From Bacillota bacterium (lineage in GTDB: Bacteria; Bacillota; Clostridia; Acetivibrionales; JANLFN01), in assembly GCA_023421675.1 (NCBI GenBank), contig JAEZTC010000011.1:1-64000 (forward strand): 64,000 nt of DNA, in the 5' to 3' direction. A model generated the notes under the pieces. That model saw only the letters and a program-made list of their open reading frames with translations, was not told the origin of the DNA and searched no databases. The translations under genes were made by a program, and so were the position numbers. Positions 24,815-33,233 of the stretch are shown here, piece after piece (position 1 is the first letter of the stretch; each line of letters opens with the position of its first letter).

Positions 24815-26554
24815 ATGATGATTCATCAGCCTATTTATAACGTAAGACAAATCAGCGATCTCAAGGATATGGTCGAACAGAGCACTAAATTATTTTCCGA
24901 AAAAACTGCCTTTCGTGTTAAACAAGAAGATTCAGTCTATAAATCTATAACTTATAAAGAATTTAAATCAGATTTGGATTCACTGGGAACAGCTTTTATA
25001 AAACTTGGCTTAAAGGACGCAAATATTGCAGTAATTGGTGAAAACAGGTATGAATGGTGCCTTACCTATCTGGCAACAGTTTGCGGAGTCGGAGTAATCG
25101 TACCGCTTGATAAGGAACTCCCGGTTAATGAGATAGAAAATCTTTTAAGTTTTTCTGCAACAAGAGCTATAATTTACTCAGGAAAACTTAAAGAAGAAAT
25201 TTTAAGCATTGCAGATAAATTACCTGATTTAAAGTATTTGATAAACATGGACCTTGCAGACAATTCCGAAAAAGAACTTTCATTTATCAAACTTTTACAA
25301 GAGGGTAACAAAACTGTTCTTTCTGGAAATAGGGATTTTATTGATGCAAAAATAAATCCCGATGTTATGAGTATACTTCTTTTTACTTCAGGAACGACAG
25401 GACACGCAAAAGGAGTAATGCTGTCACATAAGAATATAGCTTATGATATAGTTGCAGTTTGCCAGTCACTCCATATTAGCAGCAATGACTCGGTTCTTTC
25501 AATTCTGCCTCTTCACCACACATATGAATGTACGGCAGGCTTTCTTGTAATGATATATAACGGTTGTTCAATAGCTTTTAATGAAGGGCTTAAGCATATT
25601 GTAAAAAACCTTAAAGAAACCAGACCTACAATCCTTATGCTCGTTCCTCTTATACTTGAAAACATGCATAAAAAAATATGGGAAAAGGCTTCCAAGGATG
25701 GTTTAAAAACTAAGCTTAAATTTGGTATGCTGCTCAGCCGCCTACTTTATAAAACATTGAAAATAGATATAAGACGGAAGCTTTTCAATGACATTCATCA
25801 AAACGTAGGTGGAAACTTAAGACTTATTATAGCTGGTGCCGCTGCAATTGATCCAAAGGTATCAAAAGCCTTCAGAACTTTTGGAATCATGGCTGTTCAG
25901 GGTTATGGTCTTACTGAGTGTTCACCTATTGTTTCGGTCAACAGAGAAATAGAATTCAGGGATGATTCTATTGGCCAGCCTCTACCAGGTATACAAATGA
26001 AAATTATGAATGCCGACAGTGATGGAATTGGTGAAATTTATGTAAAAGGTGATAATGTAATGCTTGGTTACTATAAAAATGAAGAAGCTACTAAAGCCAT
26101 ATTAAGCGAAGATGGATGGTTAAATACAGGTGACCTTGGGAAAGTACTAAAAAATGATTTTTATATCATTACAGGCCGCAAAAAGAATGTTATAGTAACT
26201 AAAAACGGCAAAAATGTGTTCCCTGAGGAAGTTGAGTCATATCTTAATAAAAGTCCATATATACTTGAATCCATGGTCTATGGCAAGGACAGCGAGAATG
26301 GCCTGGAAACTCTTGTTTGTGCACAGGTTGTCCCAGATTTTGATGCTGTAAAAGAAAAATTGAAAATTGAAAATCCTACGCAGGATGATATATACAAACT
26401 GCTTCAGCTTGAAGTAAAATATGCAAACAGGAACATGCCATTATATAAGCATGTACGGGAATTTACAATACGTGAAACAGAGTTCCAAAAAACAACCACG
26501 AGAAAAATTAAACGATATCTTGAAATTCTGCCGTTAATAAAGAAAAGTAACTAA
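24815..26554 (+). CDS. AMP-forming acyl-CoA synthetase (long-chain fatty acid CoA ligase-like)
   Basis: A 579-residue member of the ANL superfamily. It activates a carboxylate (probably fatty acid) with ATP to an acyl-adenylate, then transfers it to CoA. Motifs: P-loop TSGTTGHAKGVM, GYGLTECSPI, the YxxTGD equivalent GWLNTGDLG, and the hinge and lysine region ITGRKKNVIVTKNGKNVFPE. The length fits FadD/FAA-type enzymes. It has a strong AGGGGGTT ribosome site. A bidirectional terminator separates it from leuS. Substrate is not predictable, and an acyl-ACP ligase is possible. Confidence 0.85.
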   Translation: MMIHQPIYNVRQISDLKDMVEQSTKLFSEKTAFRVKQEDSVYKSITYKEFKSDLDSLGTAFIKLGLKDANIAVIGENRYEWCLTYLATVCGVGVIVPLDKELPVNEIENLLSFSATRAIIYSGKLKEEILSIADKLPDLKYLINMDLADNSEKELSFIKLLQEGNKTVLSGNRDFIDAKINPDVMSILLFTSGTTGHAKGVMLSHKNIAYDIVAVCQSLHISSNDSVLSILPLHHTYECTAGFLVMIYNGCSIAFNEGLKHIVKNLKETRPTILMLVPLILENMHKKIWEKASKDGLKTKLKFGMLLSRLLYKTLKIDIRRKLFNDIHQNVGGNLRLIIAGAAAIDPKVSKAFRTFGIMAVQGYGLTECSPIVSVNREIEFRDDSIGQPLPGIQMKIMNADSDGIGEIYVKGDNVMLGYYKNEEATKAILSEDGWLNTGDLGKVLKNDFYIITGRKKNVIVTKNGKNVFPEEVESYLNKSPYILESMVYGKDSENGLETLVCAQVVPDFDAVKEKLKIENPTQDDIYKLLQLEVKYANRNMPLYKHVREFTIRETEFQKTTTRKIKRYLEILPLIKKSN

Positions 26555-26557
26555 ACA

Positions 26558-26587
26558 AAAAGGGACATTTAAATGTCCCTTTTTTAT
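26558..26587. terminator. Bidirectional terminator between convergent genes
   Basis: AGGGACATTTAAATGTCCCT is a perfect palindromic stem flanked by AAAA on the left and TTTTTT on the right, so it can end both the acyl-CoA synthetase transcript and the leuS operon transcript. Confidence 0.85.
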
Positions 26588-26599
26588 TTGAGTTAAGTT

Positions 26600-29008
26600 T
26601 TATCTAACAACAATATTTACTAGTTTTCCGGGAACCCCGATTACCTTTACTATCTGTTTCCCATCTATAAGAGCTTTAACCCTTTCATCAGCAAGTGCGG
26701 TATTTTCAGTATCCTCCTTACTTAATCCGGAGGCTACCATAATCTTTTCCCTAACCTTACCGTTAAGCTGAATTGCAATTTCTATCTGGTCTTCTATAGT
26801 CTTGCTTTCATCCCATCCTGGCCATGCTTGCTGATATGCCCTTCCGCCAAACTTGTTCAAGTTCCAAAGTTCATCCGATATATGAGGAGCAACAGGATTC
26901 AGCAGCTTCAGGAAAGTTTTGAACTCAGCGTGGTTTACCTTACCTTTAGCATAGAAATCGTTAAGCAGTGACATCATACTTGCGATTGCTGTATTAAATT
27001 TCATGCTGTCAAAATCTTCACTAACCTTCTTTATTGTCTTATGCATTGATGTCTCTAGGTCTTTGGAATATTCATTTCCTTCAGTGAGCATGCCCTGGAG
27101 TTTCCATATTCTGTCAAGGAAGCGTCTACAGCCCTTAACACCATTCATGGACCATGGAGCGCTCTTTTCAAAGTCTCCTATAAACATTTCATAAAGCCTC
27201 AATGTATCTGCACCATATTCATCTATTATCTCATCAGGGTTTACTACATTACCCCTCGACTTGGACATCTTTTCATTATTTTCTCCAAGTATCATACCGT
27301 GAGATGTTCTTTTCTGATATGGTTCAGGAGTTGGTACTACACCGCAGTCAAACAGGAACTTATGCCAGAACCTTGAATATAAAAGATGTAAAGTTGTGTG
27401 TTCCATTCCACCGTTGTACCAATCGACAGGCAGCCAGTAATCAAGGTTTTCTTTGCTTGCAAGTGCATTTTTATTATTAGGATCCGTATATCGAAGGAAA
27501 TACCATGAAGAACCTGCCCATTGGGGCATTGTATCAGTTTCACGTTTGGCCTTGCCTCCACATTTAGGACAGGTAGTTTCTACCCATTCAGTCATATTGG
27601 CAAGCGGAGATTCTCCGTTATCTGTGGGTTCATAGCTCTCCACTTCAGGAAGAAGCAAAGGCAGTTCGCTTTCAGGTATAGGAACCCATCCGCAATTCTC
27701 ACATTCTACAAGCGGAATCGGTTCTCCCCAATATCTCTGACGTGAAAATACCCAGTCCCTAAGCTTATAGTTGACTTTTTTTGTACCAATACCCTTTTCA
27801 CTAAGCCAATCACTTATCTTAACCTTGGCATCCTTAACTTCAAGCCCATTAAGGAATTCAGAATTTATCATTTTTCCGCTTTCGATATCAGTAAATGCTT
27901 CTTCTTCTATATTTCCGCCGGCTACAACCTCTATAACAGGCAGGTTGAATTTCCTTGCAAATTCCCAGTCTCTTGTATCATGACCTGGAACAGCCATAAT
28001 TGCTCCTGTTCCATAGGATACAAGTACATAATCTGATACCCAGATAGGTATCTCCTTGCCGTTTACAGGGTTTATAGCTTTAATACCCTTAATTTCAACA
28101 CCGGTTTTTTCCTTAACCAGTTCAGTTCTTTCAAAATCCGATTTTTTGGATGCAGCATCCTGATATTCCTCTACTTCAGATATGTTGCTTATCCTGCCCT
28201 TATATTTCTCTACAAATGGATGTTCAGGTGAAATTACCATATATGTAACGCCAAAAAGCGTATCCGGGCGTGTTGTATATACTCTTAGCTTTTCACCGGT
28301 CGTTGTTCCAAAGTCTATCTCCATACCGGTTGAACGTCCAATCCAATTTTTTTGCTGAATTTTTACCCTCTCAATATAATCAAGGATATCAAGGTCATTA
28401 ATCAACCTTTCAGCATATTCCGTAATTTTGAGCATCCACTGGTTCTTAACTTTTCTGACTACTTCACCGCCGCAACGTTCGCAAACACCATTAACAACTT
28501 CCTCATTAGCAAGCCCTACCTTGCATTGTGTGCACCAGTTGATAGATGTTTCTTTCTTATATGCGAGTCCTTTTTCAAACAGCTTAAGGAATATCCATTG
28601 AGTCCATTTATAATACTCCGGATCTGTCGTATTTATTTCTCTTGACCAGTCAAAAGAAAAACCAAGAGCTTTAAGCTGCGATTTGAACCTGGCTACATTT
28701 ATTTCAGTTACTTTTTTCGGGTGAATTTTATTCTTTATTGCGTAGTTTTCAGTAGGAAGTCCAAAAGCATCCCAGCCAATAGGATACAATACATTGTAAC
28801 CTTGCATTCTTTTCTTTCTTGAAACTATATCAAGCGCAGTATACGGCCTTGGATGACCAACATGTAACCCCTGTCCTGACGGATATGGGAATTCAATCAA
28901 GGTATAAAACTTTTCCTTTGTCTTGTCATCAGATGCATGGAACGCACCTTCTTCTTCCCAAATGTCCTGCCACTTTTTTTCTATTTCTTTCGGATTGTAC
29001 TCATTCAT
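26600..29008 (-). CDS. leuS: Leucyl-tRNA synthetase
   Basis: An ~802-residue class I synthetase that charges tRNA-Leu. It has the HIGH-type box (YPSGQGLHVGHPRP, near residue 50), a zinc-type cluster CTQC/CERC (about residue 160), the CP1 editing domain with TTRPDTLFGVTY and the editing-site VPGHDTRDWEFA, and the KMSKSRGN box near residue 575. Length and order are normal for bacterial LeuS. The ATG at 29008 was preferred to the in-frame GTG at 29020; neither ribosome site is ideal. It is the last gene of the nadD-yqeK-LytR_C-rsfS-leuS set, with only 36 bases between rsfS and leuS, so no separate T-box leader fits here. Confidence 0.95.
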   Translation of the reverse strand: MNEYNPKEIEKKWQDIWEEEGAFHASDDKTKEKFYTLIEFPYPSGQGLHVGHPRPYTALDIVSRKKRMQGYNVLYPIGWDAFGLPTENYAIKNKIHPKKVTEINVARFKSQLKALGFSFDWSREINTTDPEYYKWTQWIFLKLFEKGLAYKKETSINWCTQCKVGLANEEVVNGVCERCGGEVVRKVKNQWMLKITEYAERLINDLDILDYIERVKIQQKNWIGRSTGMEIDFGTTTGEKLRVYTTRPDTLFGVTYMVISPEHPFVEKYKGRISNISEVEEYQDAASKKSDFERTELVKEKTGVEIKGIKAINPVNGKEIPIWVSDYVLVSYGTGAIMAVPGHDTRDWEFARKFNLPVIEVVAGGNIEEEAFTDIESGKMINSEFLNGLEVKDAKVKISDWLSEKGIGTKKVNYKLRDWVFSRQRYWGEPIPLVECENCGWVPIPESELPLLLPEVESYEPTDNGESPLANMTEWVETTCPKCGGKAKRETDTMPQWAGSSWYFLRYTDPNNKNALASKENLDYWLPVDWYNGGMEHTTLHLLYSRFWHKFLFDCGVVPTPEPYQKRTSHGMILGENNEKMSKSRGNVVNPDEIIDEYGADTLRLYEMFIGDFEKSAPWSMNGVKGCRRFLDRIWKLQGMLTEGNEYSKDLETSMHKTIKKVSEDFDSMKFNTAIASMMSLLNDFYAKGKVNHAEFKTFLKLLNPVAPHISDELWNLNKFGGRAYQQAWPGWDESKTIEDQIEIAIQLNGKVREKIMVASGLSKEDTENTALADERVKALIDGKQIVKVIGVPGKLVNIVVR

Positions 29009-29044
29009 TGTCCTTAACACATCCTTATATATTTAAATAAAAAA

Positions 29045-29383
29045 TTATTTATTACTTACAACTCCATCAGACCATAATCTTTCAAGATTATAAAAGCCTC
29101 TGTCTTCTTCATGGAATATATGAACTATTACCTCACCATAATCTACAAGTATCCAACGTGCACTGTTATAACCTTCCTGGTGGAAATACCTGTAACCCAG
29201 TTCCTCCATCTTTTCTTCGAGTCCGTCTGCAATAGATTTTATATGTGTAGTAGAGGTACCATGGCATATTATAAAATAGTCTGCAAGTATTGATATACCA
29301 TGTATATCGATAACATTAACATCTTTAGCTTTTTTATCCTCAAGGATTGCAGTCATTTTTTCAATTAAGCTGTTTATTTCCAT
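29045..29383 (-). CDS. rsfS: Ribosomal silencing factor RsfS (RsfA/Iojap family)
   Basis: A 112-residue protein with the Iojap/RsfS fold (DVNVIDIHGISILADYFIIC and ARWILVDYGEVIVHIFHEED). It binds ribosomal protein L14 and blocks subunit joining when nutrients fall. It has the usual clostridial neighbourhood with nadD and yqeK upstream and leuS downstream. Confidence 0.92.
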   Translation of the reverse strand: MEINSLIEKMTAILEDKKAKDVNVIDIHGISILADYFIICHGTSTTHIKSIADGLEEKMEELGYRYFHQEGYNSARWILVDYGEVIVHIFHEEDRGFYNLERLWSDGVVSNK

Positions 29384-29432
29384 ATGTCCTTCCTTTCAAA
29401 GTATTAACATAATTTATAGTTTAAATAAGTAC

Positions 29433-29987
29433 TTAAGGTCTGTAATCATCTCCGATAATTAATGTCACATCAAATCTTGAACTTGGATCATTCTGTTTTA
29501 CAATCTTTCCGGATTTAAGTATACTCCGGACCTTTTCACCTGCTTTTGAATTATTCCATTCAATTATAATTGTACTTTGAGTTGCATTTGTATTTTCATA
29601 GCCTGCGCTTACTACAAAGCCAGCAGATTCAAAGGTTGTTCTTAACTGCTCAGTAAGAGTTTTAACTGTGCTTCTGTTGATTATCTGAATTTTTGTTTTT
29701 GCTGGAATTCCGCTCTCATCCTTTGTATTCTTTTTTACAGTAGTGTCACTATTCACCTTATCATTATCATTTTTATAATTTACCTTATCAAAGCCTGTGT
29801 CTTCCTCAACTGTTGTTTGAGTTGATTCAGGCTGCTTTTGACTTGATTGTGCAGTTTGGCTTCCCAAATGAAGCAGCCTTGAGTCTTTAGCAAAATTAAA
29901 TGCAACTACTGTAAACAGTATAGCAATAATAATAGTGCCCGCCATAAAATATACTAATCTAAAATAAAGTTTCTTATTTATCTTCAT
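29433..29987 (-). CDS. Single-pass membrane protein with LytR C-terminal domain
   Basis: A 184-residue protein. Residues ~10-33 form a membrane helix after a basic N terminus. A Gln/Thr/Lys-rich linker follows, and the final ~90 residues match the LytR_C domain (KIQIINRSTVKTLTEQLRTT, AGFVVSAGYENT, IIIEW). The LytR-CpsA-Psr catalytic domain that often precedes it is absent, as in several clostridial operons where this stand-alone form sits between yqeK and rsfS. It probably works at the cell surface. The exact function is unknown. Confidence 0.8.
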   Translation of the reverse strand: MKINKKLYFRLVYFMAGTIIIAILFTVVAFNFAKDSRLLHLGSQTAQSSQKQPESTQTTVEEDTGFDKVNYKNDNDKVNSDTTVKKNTKDESGIPAKTKIQIINRSTVKTLTEQLRTTFESAGFVVSAGYENTNATQSTIIIEWNNSKAGEKVRSILKSGKIVKQNDPSSRFDVTLIIGDDYRP

Positions 29988-30007
29988 ACAAATCCCCCAA
30001 AAATAAC

Positions 30008-30586
30008 CTAATTTCTTTTTTCCATGGTTTTTATCAGAATAGAATTCCTAGCATTTATAGTATCGGGGTGAACCAGCAATCCCCGTGAAACTACAAACCT
30101 GATAGTCCTATCCAGAGAAAAAATCATTGCACCGTCAATATTTTTGTATGCAAGCTGCCTCGCTTCTTCAATTCCCGGAAAACTTCTTCCTGGTTCTATA
30201 TAATCTGCAATATAAATAACTTTAGCCATCAGATCCATGTTCTCATGTCCTGTTGTATGCCATCTGACTGCATTCAGAATTGTTTCATCCGTTATACCAT
30301 ACTGTTCCTCGGCCAATTTGGCTCCCAAAGGACCATGGAGGAGTTCTGGCTGAATTTTGCAAACATTTGATATCTCTATGTTAAATCTATCACACTCTAA
30401 AAATACATCGTTTCCTCTAATTTCACGTGCACAATCATGTATAAGACCAGCCAATGCAGCCTTATTTACATCCAGCCCATAAGTTCTTGCAAGTTTCCCG
30501 GCTGTATCCATAACATTTAGCGAGTGTTTATATCTTTTAGGAGACAACTTCTCCATCAACACATTTTTTATTTCATCTATAGTCAT
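30008..30586 (-). CDS. yqeK: HD-domain Ap4A hydrolase (YqeK)
   Basis: A 192-residue HD-superfamily metal phosphohydrolase: early His in KRYKHSLNVMDTA, HD pair LIHDCAREI, later His in RWHTTGHENMD, and Asp in IYIADYIEPGR. YqeK proteins cleave diadenosine tetraphosphate symmetrically to ADP. The ATG at 30586 has GGAG 8 bases upstream. An in-frame TTG two codons earlier is less likely. It is the second gene after nadD, 24 bases apart, in the standard Firmicutes nadD-yqeK-rsfS order. Confidence 0.9.
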   Translation of the reverse strand: MTIDEIKNVLMEKLSPKRYKHSLNVMDTAGKLARTYGLDVNKAALAGLIHDCAREIRGNDVFLECDRFNIEISNVCKIQPELLHGPLGAKLAEEQYGITDETILNAVRWHTTGHENMDLMAKVIYIADYIEPGRSFPGIEEARQLAYKNIDGAMIFSLDRTIRFVVSRGLLVHPDTINARNSILIKTMEKRN

Positions 30587-30609
30587 TAACAAACTCCACT
30601 AATTCAAAT

Positions 30610-31227
30610 TTAAATGTATAAACCATTAACTTTAATATATTCCTCAACACATTCAGGTACTAAATATTTTATTGTTCTGTTTTCATGAACCCTTTCTCTT
30701 ATACTTGTAGACGATATATCAATAAGTTGTGTTTTTGTAATTGTTATTCTGGCATTAAACTCACGTTTAAGCCTGTCCGCTTCTTCAATCAATTTAGCAG
30801 TATTATAGCCGGGTCTTGTTGCAACAATAAAATCACATATTTTAAATAAACCTACAGGATCTTTCCATTTTGGAAGATCCCAAACCACATCGGCACCAGT
30901 GATGAAAAAAAAGTCAGTTTCTTTTTCATACTGCTGTTTTAAATAATTCATAGTATCTATAGTATATATATAACCTTCCCGATCAAGCTCAATTCTTGAT
31001 ATATCAAAGCTATCATTAGATGCAATAGCCAGTTTGACCATGTTAAACCGGTGTTCAGGCATTGTAACCCTGTAACCTGATTTATGCGGGGGTTTTCCTG
31101 TAGGTACGAATATTATTTTATCAAGGTTGTGCCTTTCCCTTATCTCCTCGGATATAATCAAATGTCCGTTGTGAATTGGATCAAAGGTTCCGCCTGAAAT
31201 TCCAATGCGCTTTTTATTTACTGACAC
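30610..31227 (-). CDS. nadD: Nicotinate-nucleotide adenylyltransferase
   Basis: A 205-residue nucleotidyltransferase that joins nicotinate mononucleotide and ATP to make deamido-NAD. It has GGTFDPIHNGHL (T/HxGH box), PTGKPPHK, the late SSTSIRE box, and LVPECVEEYI at the end. The start is a GTG at 31225-31227 with an AAGG-type site upstream. It is the first gene of the operon ending with leuS. Confidence 0.93.
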   Translation of the reverse strand: MSVNKKRIGISGGTFDPIHNGHLIISEEIRERHNLDKIIFVPTGKPPHKSGYRVTMPEHRFNMVKLAIASNDSFDISRIELDREGYIYTIDTMNYLKQQYEKETDFFFITGADVVWDLPKWKDPVGLFKICDFIVATRPGYNTAKLIEEADRLKREFNARITITKTQLIDISSTSIRERVHENRTIKYLVPECVEEYIKVNGLYI

Positions 31228-31523
31228 TTGAACTAACCTTTCATTTGCTCATTTTAAAACACATTATAACATAACATGAGTTTTTCATAAAGAATAAAAC
31301 CTTTATTTATCATTATAATTTAATATTATTACATTTTATAAGAGGTTTAAATTTACACTTAAAAGAATTGAACAGTTTTCCGATATATAATTTAGCGATT
31401 ATATGCAACATAAAGCTAGGTGCAGTAAAAATAAAATATATTTAACCCCATAAGAAAGTGTTTAAGCACTTTTTGTGTCCTATGAAACAGTTCATTTGGC
31501 ACATCGGGGACATGGAGGTTAAT

Positions 31524-31790
31524 ATGTCTGAAACAAGTCCAACGGATATAAGAAAAAAACTTCTTGAGCTTCAGAATGAGCTTCTTAAAGGTGTAATAGA
31601 AAAAGGTGAACAGCCACCTCAGAATTCTGAAAACAAACAAGCAGTTAAAGAACCCATTGCCAATAGCCCACGCACTAAGGAAGTTCATCCTATAGATGAA
31701 AATGGTTTGGCAGCCATTCTAAAAGAAATGTATAAAAACCAGGTAAAAATAATCACATTATTACAGGAAATAAATAACAAAATGAAATGA
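31524..31790 (+). CDS. Small hypothetical protein (88 residues)
   Basis: Starts MSETSPTDIRKKLLELQNEL and ends EINNKMK. It has two helical segments joined by a polar, Pro-rich linker (about residues 28-55), no Cys and no membrane segment. The ATG at 31524 has GGAGG 5 bases upstream. An earlier in-frame ATG at 31458 has no ribosome site and adds an unlikely hydrophobic stretch. It is followed by a strong terminator. The family is not recognised. Confidence 0.65.
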   Translation: MSETSPTDIRKKLLELQNELLKGVIEKGEQPPQNSENKQAVKEPIANSPRTKEVHPIDENGLAAILKEMYKNQVKIITLLQEINNKMK

Positions 31791-31800
31791 CATGAAAAAA

Positions 31801-31834
31801 AGAAGTGTAGGATTTTTAAATCTTACACTTCTTT
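31801..31834. terminator. Bidirectional hairpin between small ORF and purD
   Basis: AGAAGTGTAGGATTT pairs with AAATCTTACACTTCT (one G-T pair). T-rich sequence follows on the plus side and A-rich sequence precedes, so it can serve both convergent transcripts. Confidence 0.8.
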
Positions 31835-31842
31835 AGCTTTGA

Positions 31843-33105
31843 TTACTTAACACCTATGTCTTTCCGGTAATGCATATTTGTAAATGAAATTTTATCAACT
31901 GCTTTATATGCTTTTTTAATGGCTTCATCAAGCGAAGGTCCTGTAGCTGCTACACCCAGTACTCTTCCACCTGCTGTATAGTACATTCCATTCTCTAGTT
32001 TAGTACCTGAATGGAATACGTTAATGTCTTTTTCACTTAAGGCATTATCCAGACCGCTTATTTCATAGCCGGTCTGATACTTTTGCGGATACCCTCCTGA
32101 GGCCATTATAATACACACACCCGCATCCATCTTCCACTTAATTTCCATATCTGAAAGTTTCTCATCAATTACTGCATTGAATATTTCAATTATATCCGAG
32201 TCAAGTCTTGGAAGTACCGCCTGTGTTTCTGGGTCTCCAAACCTTGCATTATATTCAAGTACCTTGGGACCATCCTTTGTAAGCATAAGCCCAAAATACA
32301 AAACACCTTTGAAGGTTCTTCCCTCTTTTTTCATTGCATCAACAGTAGTCCTATATACATTTTTCATACAGTAATCGGCTATTTCATCGGTGTATAGTTT
32401 ACTTGGGGAAAACGCACCCATTCCGCCCGTATTTAAGCCTTTGTCAAAATCAAGCGCTCTTTTGTGATCCTGGGCACTGACCATGGGTACTACAGTTGTG
32501 CCATCAGTAAAAGCCAGAACAGAGACTTCAGGCCCTGTTATGAATTCTTCTATAACTACTTTATTACCGGCAGCACCGAAAACCTTATCTTCCATTATAC
32601 TGTTTACAGCATCCCTTGCCTCTTCAAAATCCACAGCAATAATAACTCCTTTTCCTAGGGCCAAGCCATCTGCTTTGACAACCACCGGGAATTTATTCTG
32701 TGTTTTTATATATTCCACAGCCTTATTGCTATCATCAAAGACTTCATATGCAGCTGTTGGGATATTGTATTTCTTCATTAAATCCTTTGAAAAAACTTTG
32801 CTAGCTTCAATTATCGCAGCATTTTTTCTAGGTCCAAAGGCTCTTATTCCCTTCTCCTCCATTGCATCAACCATGCCTGCCGCAAGCGGATCATCAGGTG
32901 CTACAACAACAAGGTCAATTGCCTTTTCTATTGCAAAGGAAACCATCTTTTCAATTTCCATTGCCTTAATGGGTACACATTCAGCTAATTGAGCTATTCC
33001 ACCGTTTCCAGGTGCACAATATATTTTCTCGGCTAATGGGCTTTGAGCGATTTTCCATACTAAAGCATGCTCACGTCCACCGCTTCCAACTACAAGAATC
33101 TTCAT
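31843..33105 (-). CDS. purD: Phosphoribosylamine-glycine ligase
   Basis: A 420-residue ATP-grasp enzyme making GAR from phosphoribosylamine, glycine and ATP (second purine step). It has VVGSGGREHALVWK at the N terminus, the ATP-grasp VVKADGLALGKGV, the metal and substrate loop DHKRALDFDKGLNTGGMGA, and EYNARFGDPETQ. The length is normal. It is the last purine gene in the cluster. A hairpin lies between purH and purD, so purD expression may depend on readthrough or its own promoter. Confidence 0.95.
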   Translation of the reverse strand: MKILVVGSGGREHALVWKIAQSPLAEKIYCAPGNGGIAQLAECVPIKAMEIEKMVSFAIEKAIDLVVVAPDDPLAAGMVDAMEEKGIRAFGPRKNAAIIEASKVFSKDLMKKYNIPTAAYEVFDDSNKAVEYIKTQNKFPVVVKADGLALGKGVIIAVDFEEARDAVNSIMEDKVFGAAGNKVVIEEFITGPEVSVLAFTDGTTVVPMVSAQDHKRALDFDKGLNTGGMGAFSPSKLYTDEIADYCMKNVYRTTVDAMKKEGRTFKGVLYFGLMLTKDGPKVLEYNARFGDPETQAVLPRLDSDIIEIFNAVIDEKLSDMEIKWKMDAGVCIIMASGGYPQKYQTGYEISGLDNALSEKDINVFHSGTKLENGMYYTAGGRVLGVAATGPSLDEAIKKAYKAVDKISFTNMHYRKDIGVK

Positions 33106-33190
33106 AAAATATACCTCCTAAATTGTTACCTCTAACTAAAGCTAAGAAATTAAGATATGTAACCACATTGTCAACGTAATATAACTAAAA

Positions 33191-33218
33191 CAAGGTTGAA
33201 GTTTAACCTCCAACCTTG
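33191..33218 (-). terminator. Hairpin between purH and purD
   Basis: CAAGGTTG (33191-33198) pairs with CAACCTTG (33211-33218). On the minus strand the stem is followed by TTTTAGTTATAT. This looks like a modest intrinsic terminator directly after purH, inside the purine gene set. Confidence 0.6.
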
Positions 33219-33233
33219 AGTAAGCTTCATTAA

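Noticed and set aside
27202..28645. ORFs opposite leuS
   Set aside because: Shadows of a well-conserved synthetase. No ribosome sites.
29008..29045. T-box for leuS
   Set aside because: Only 36 bases separate rsfS and leuS, too short for any T-box leader.
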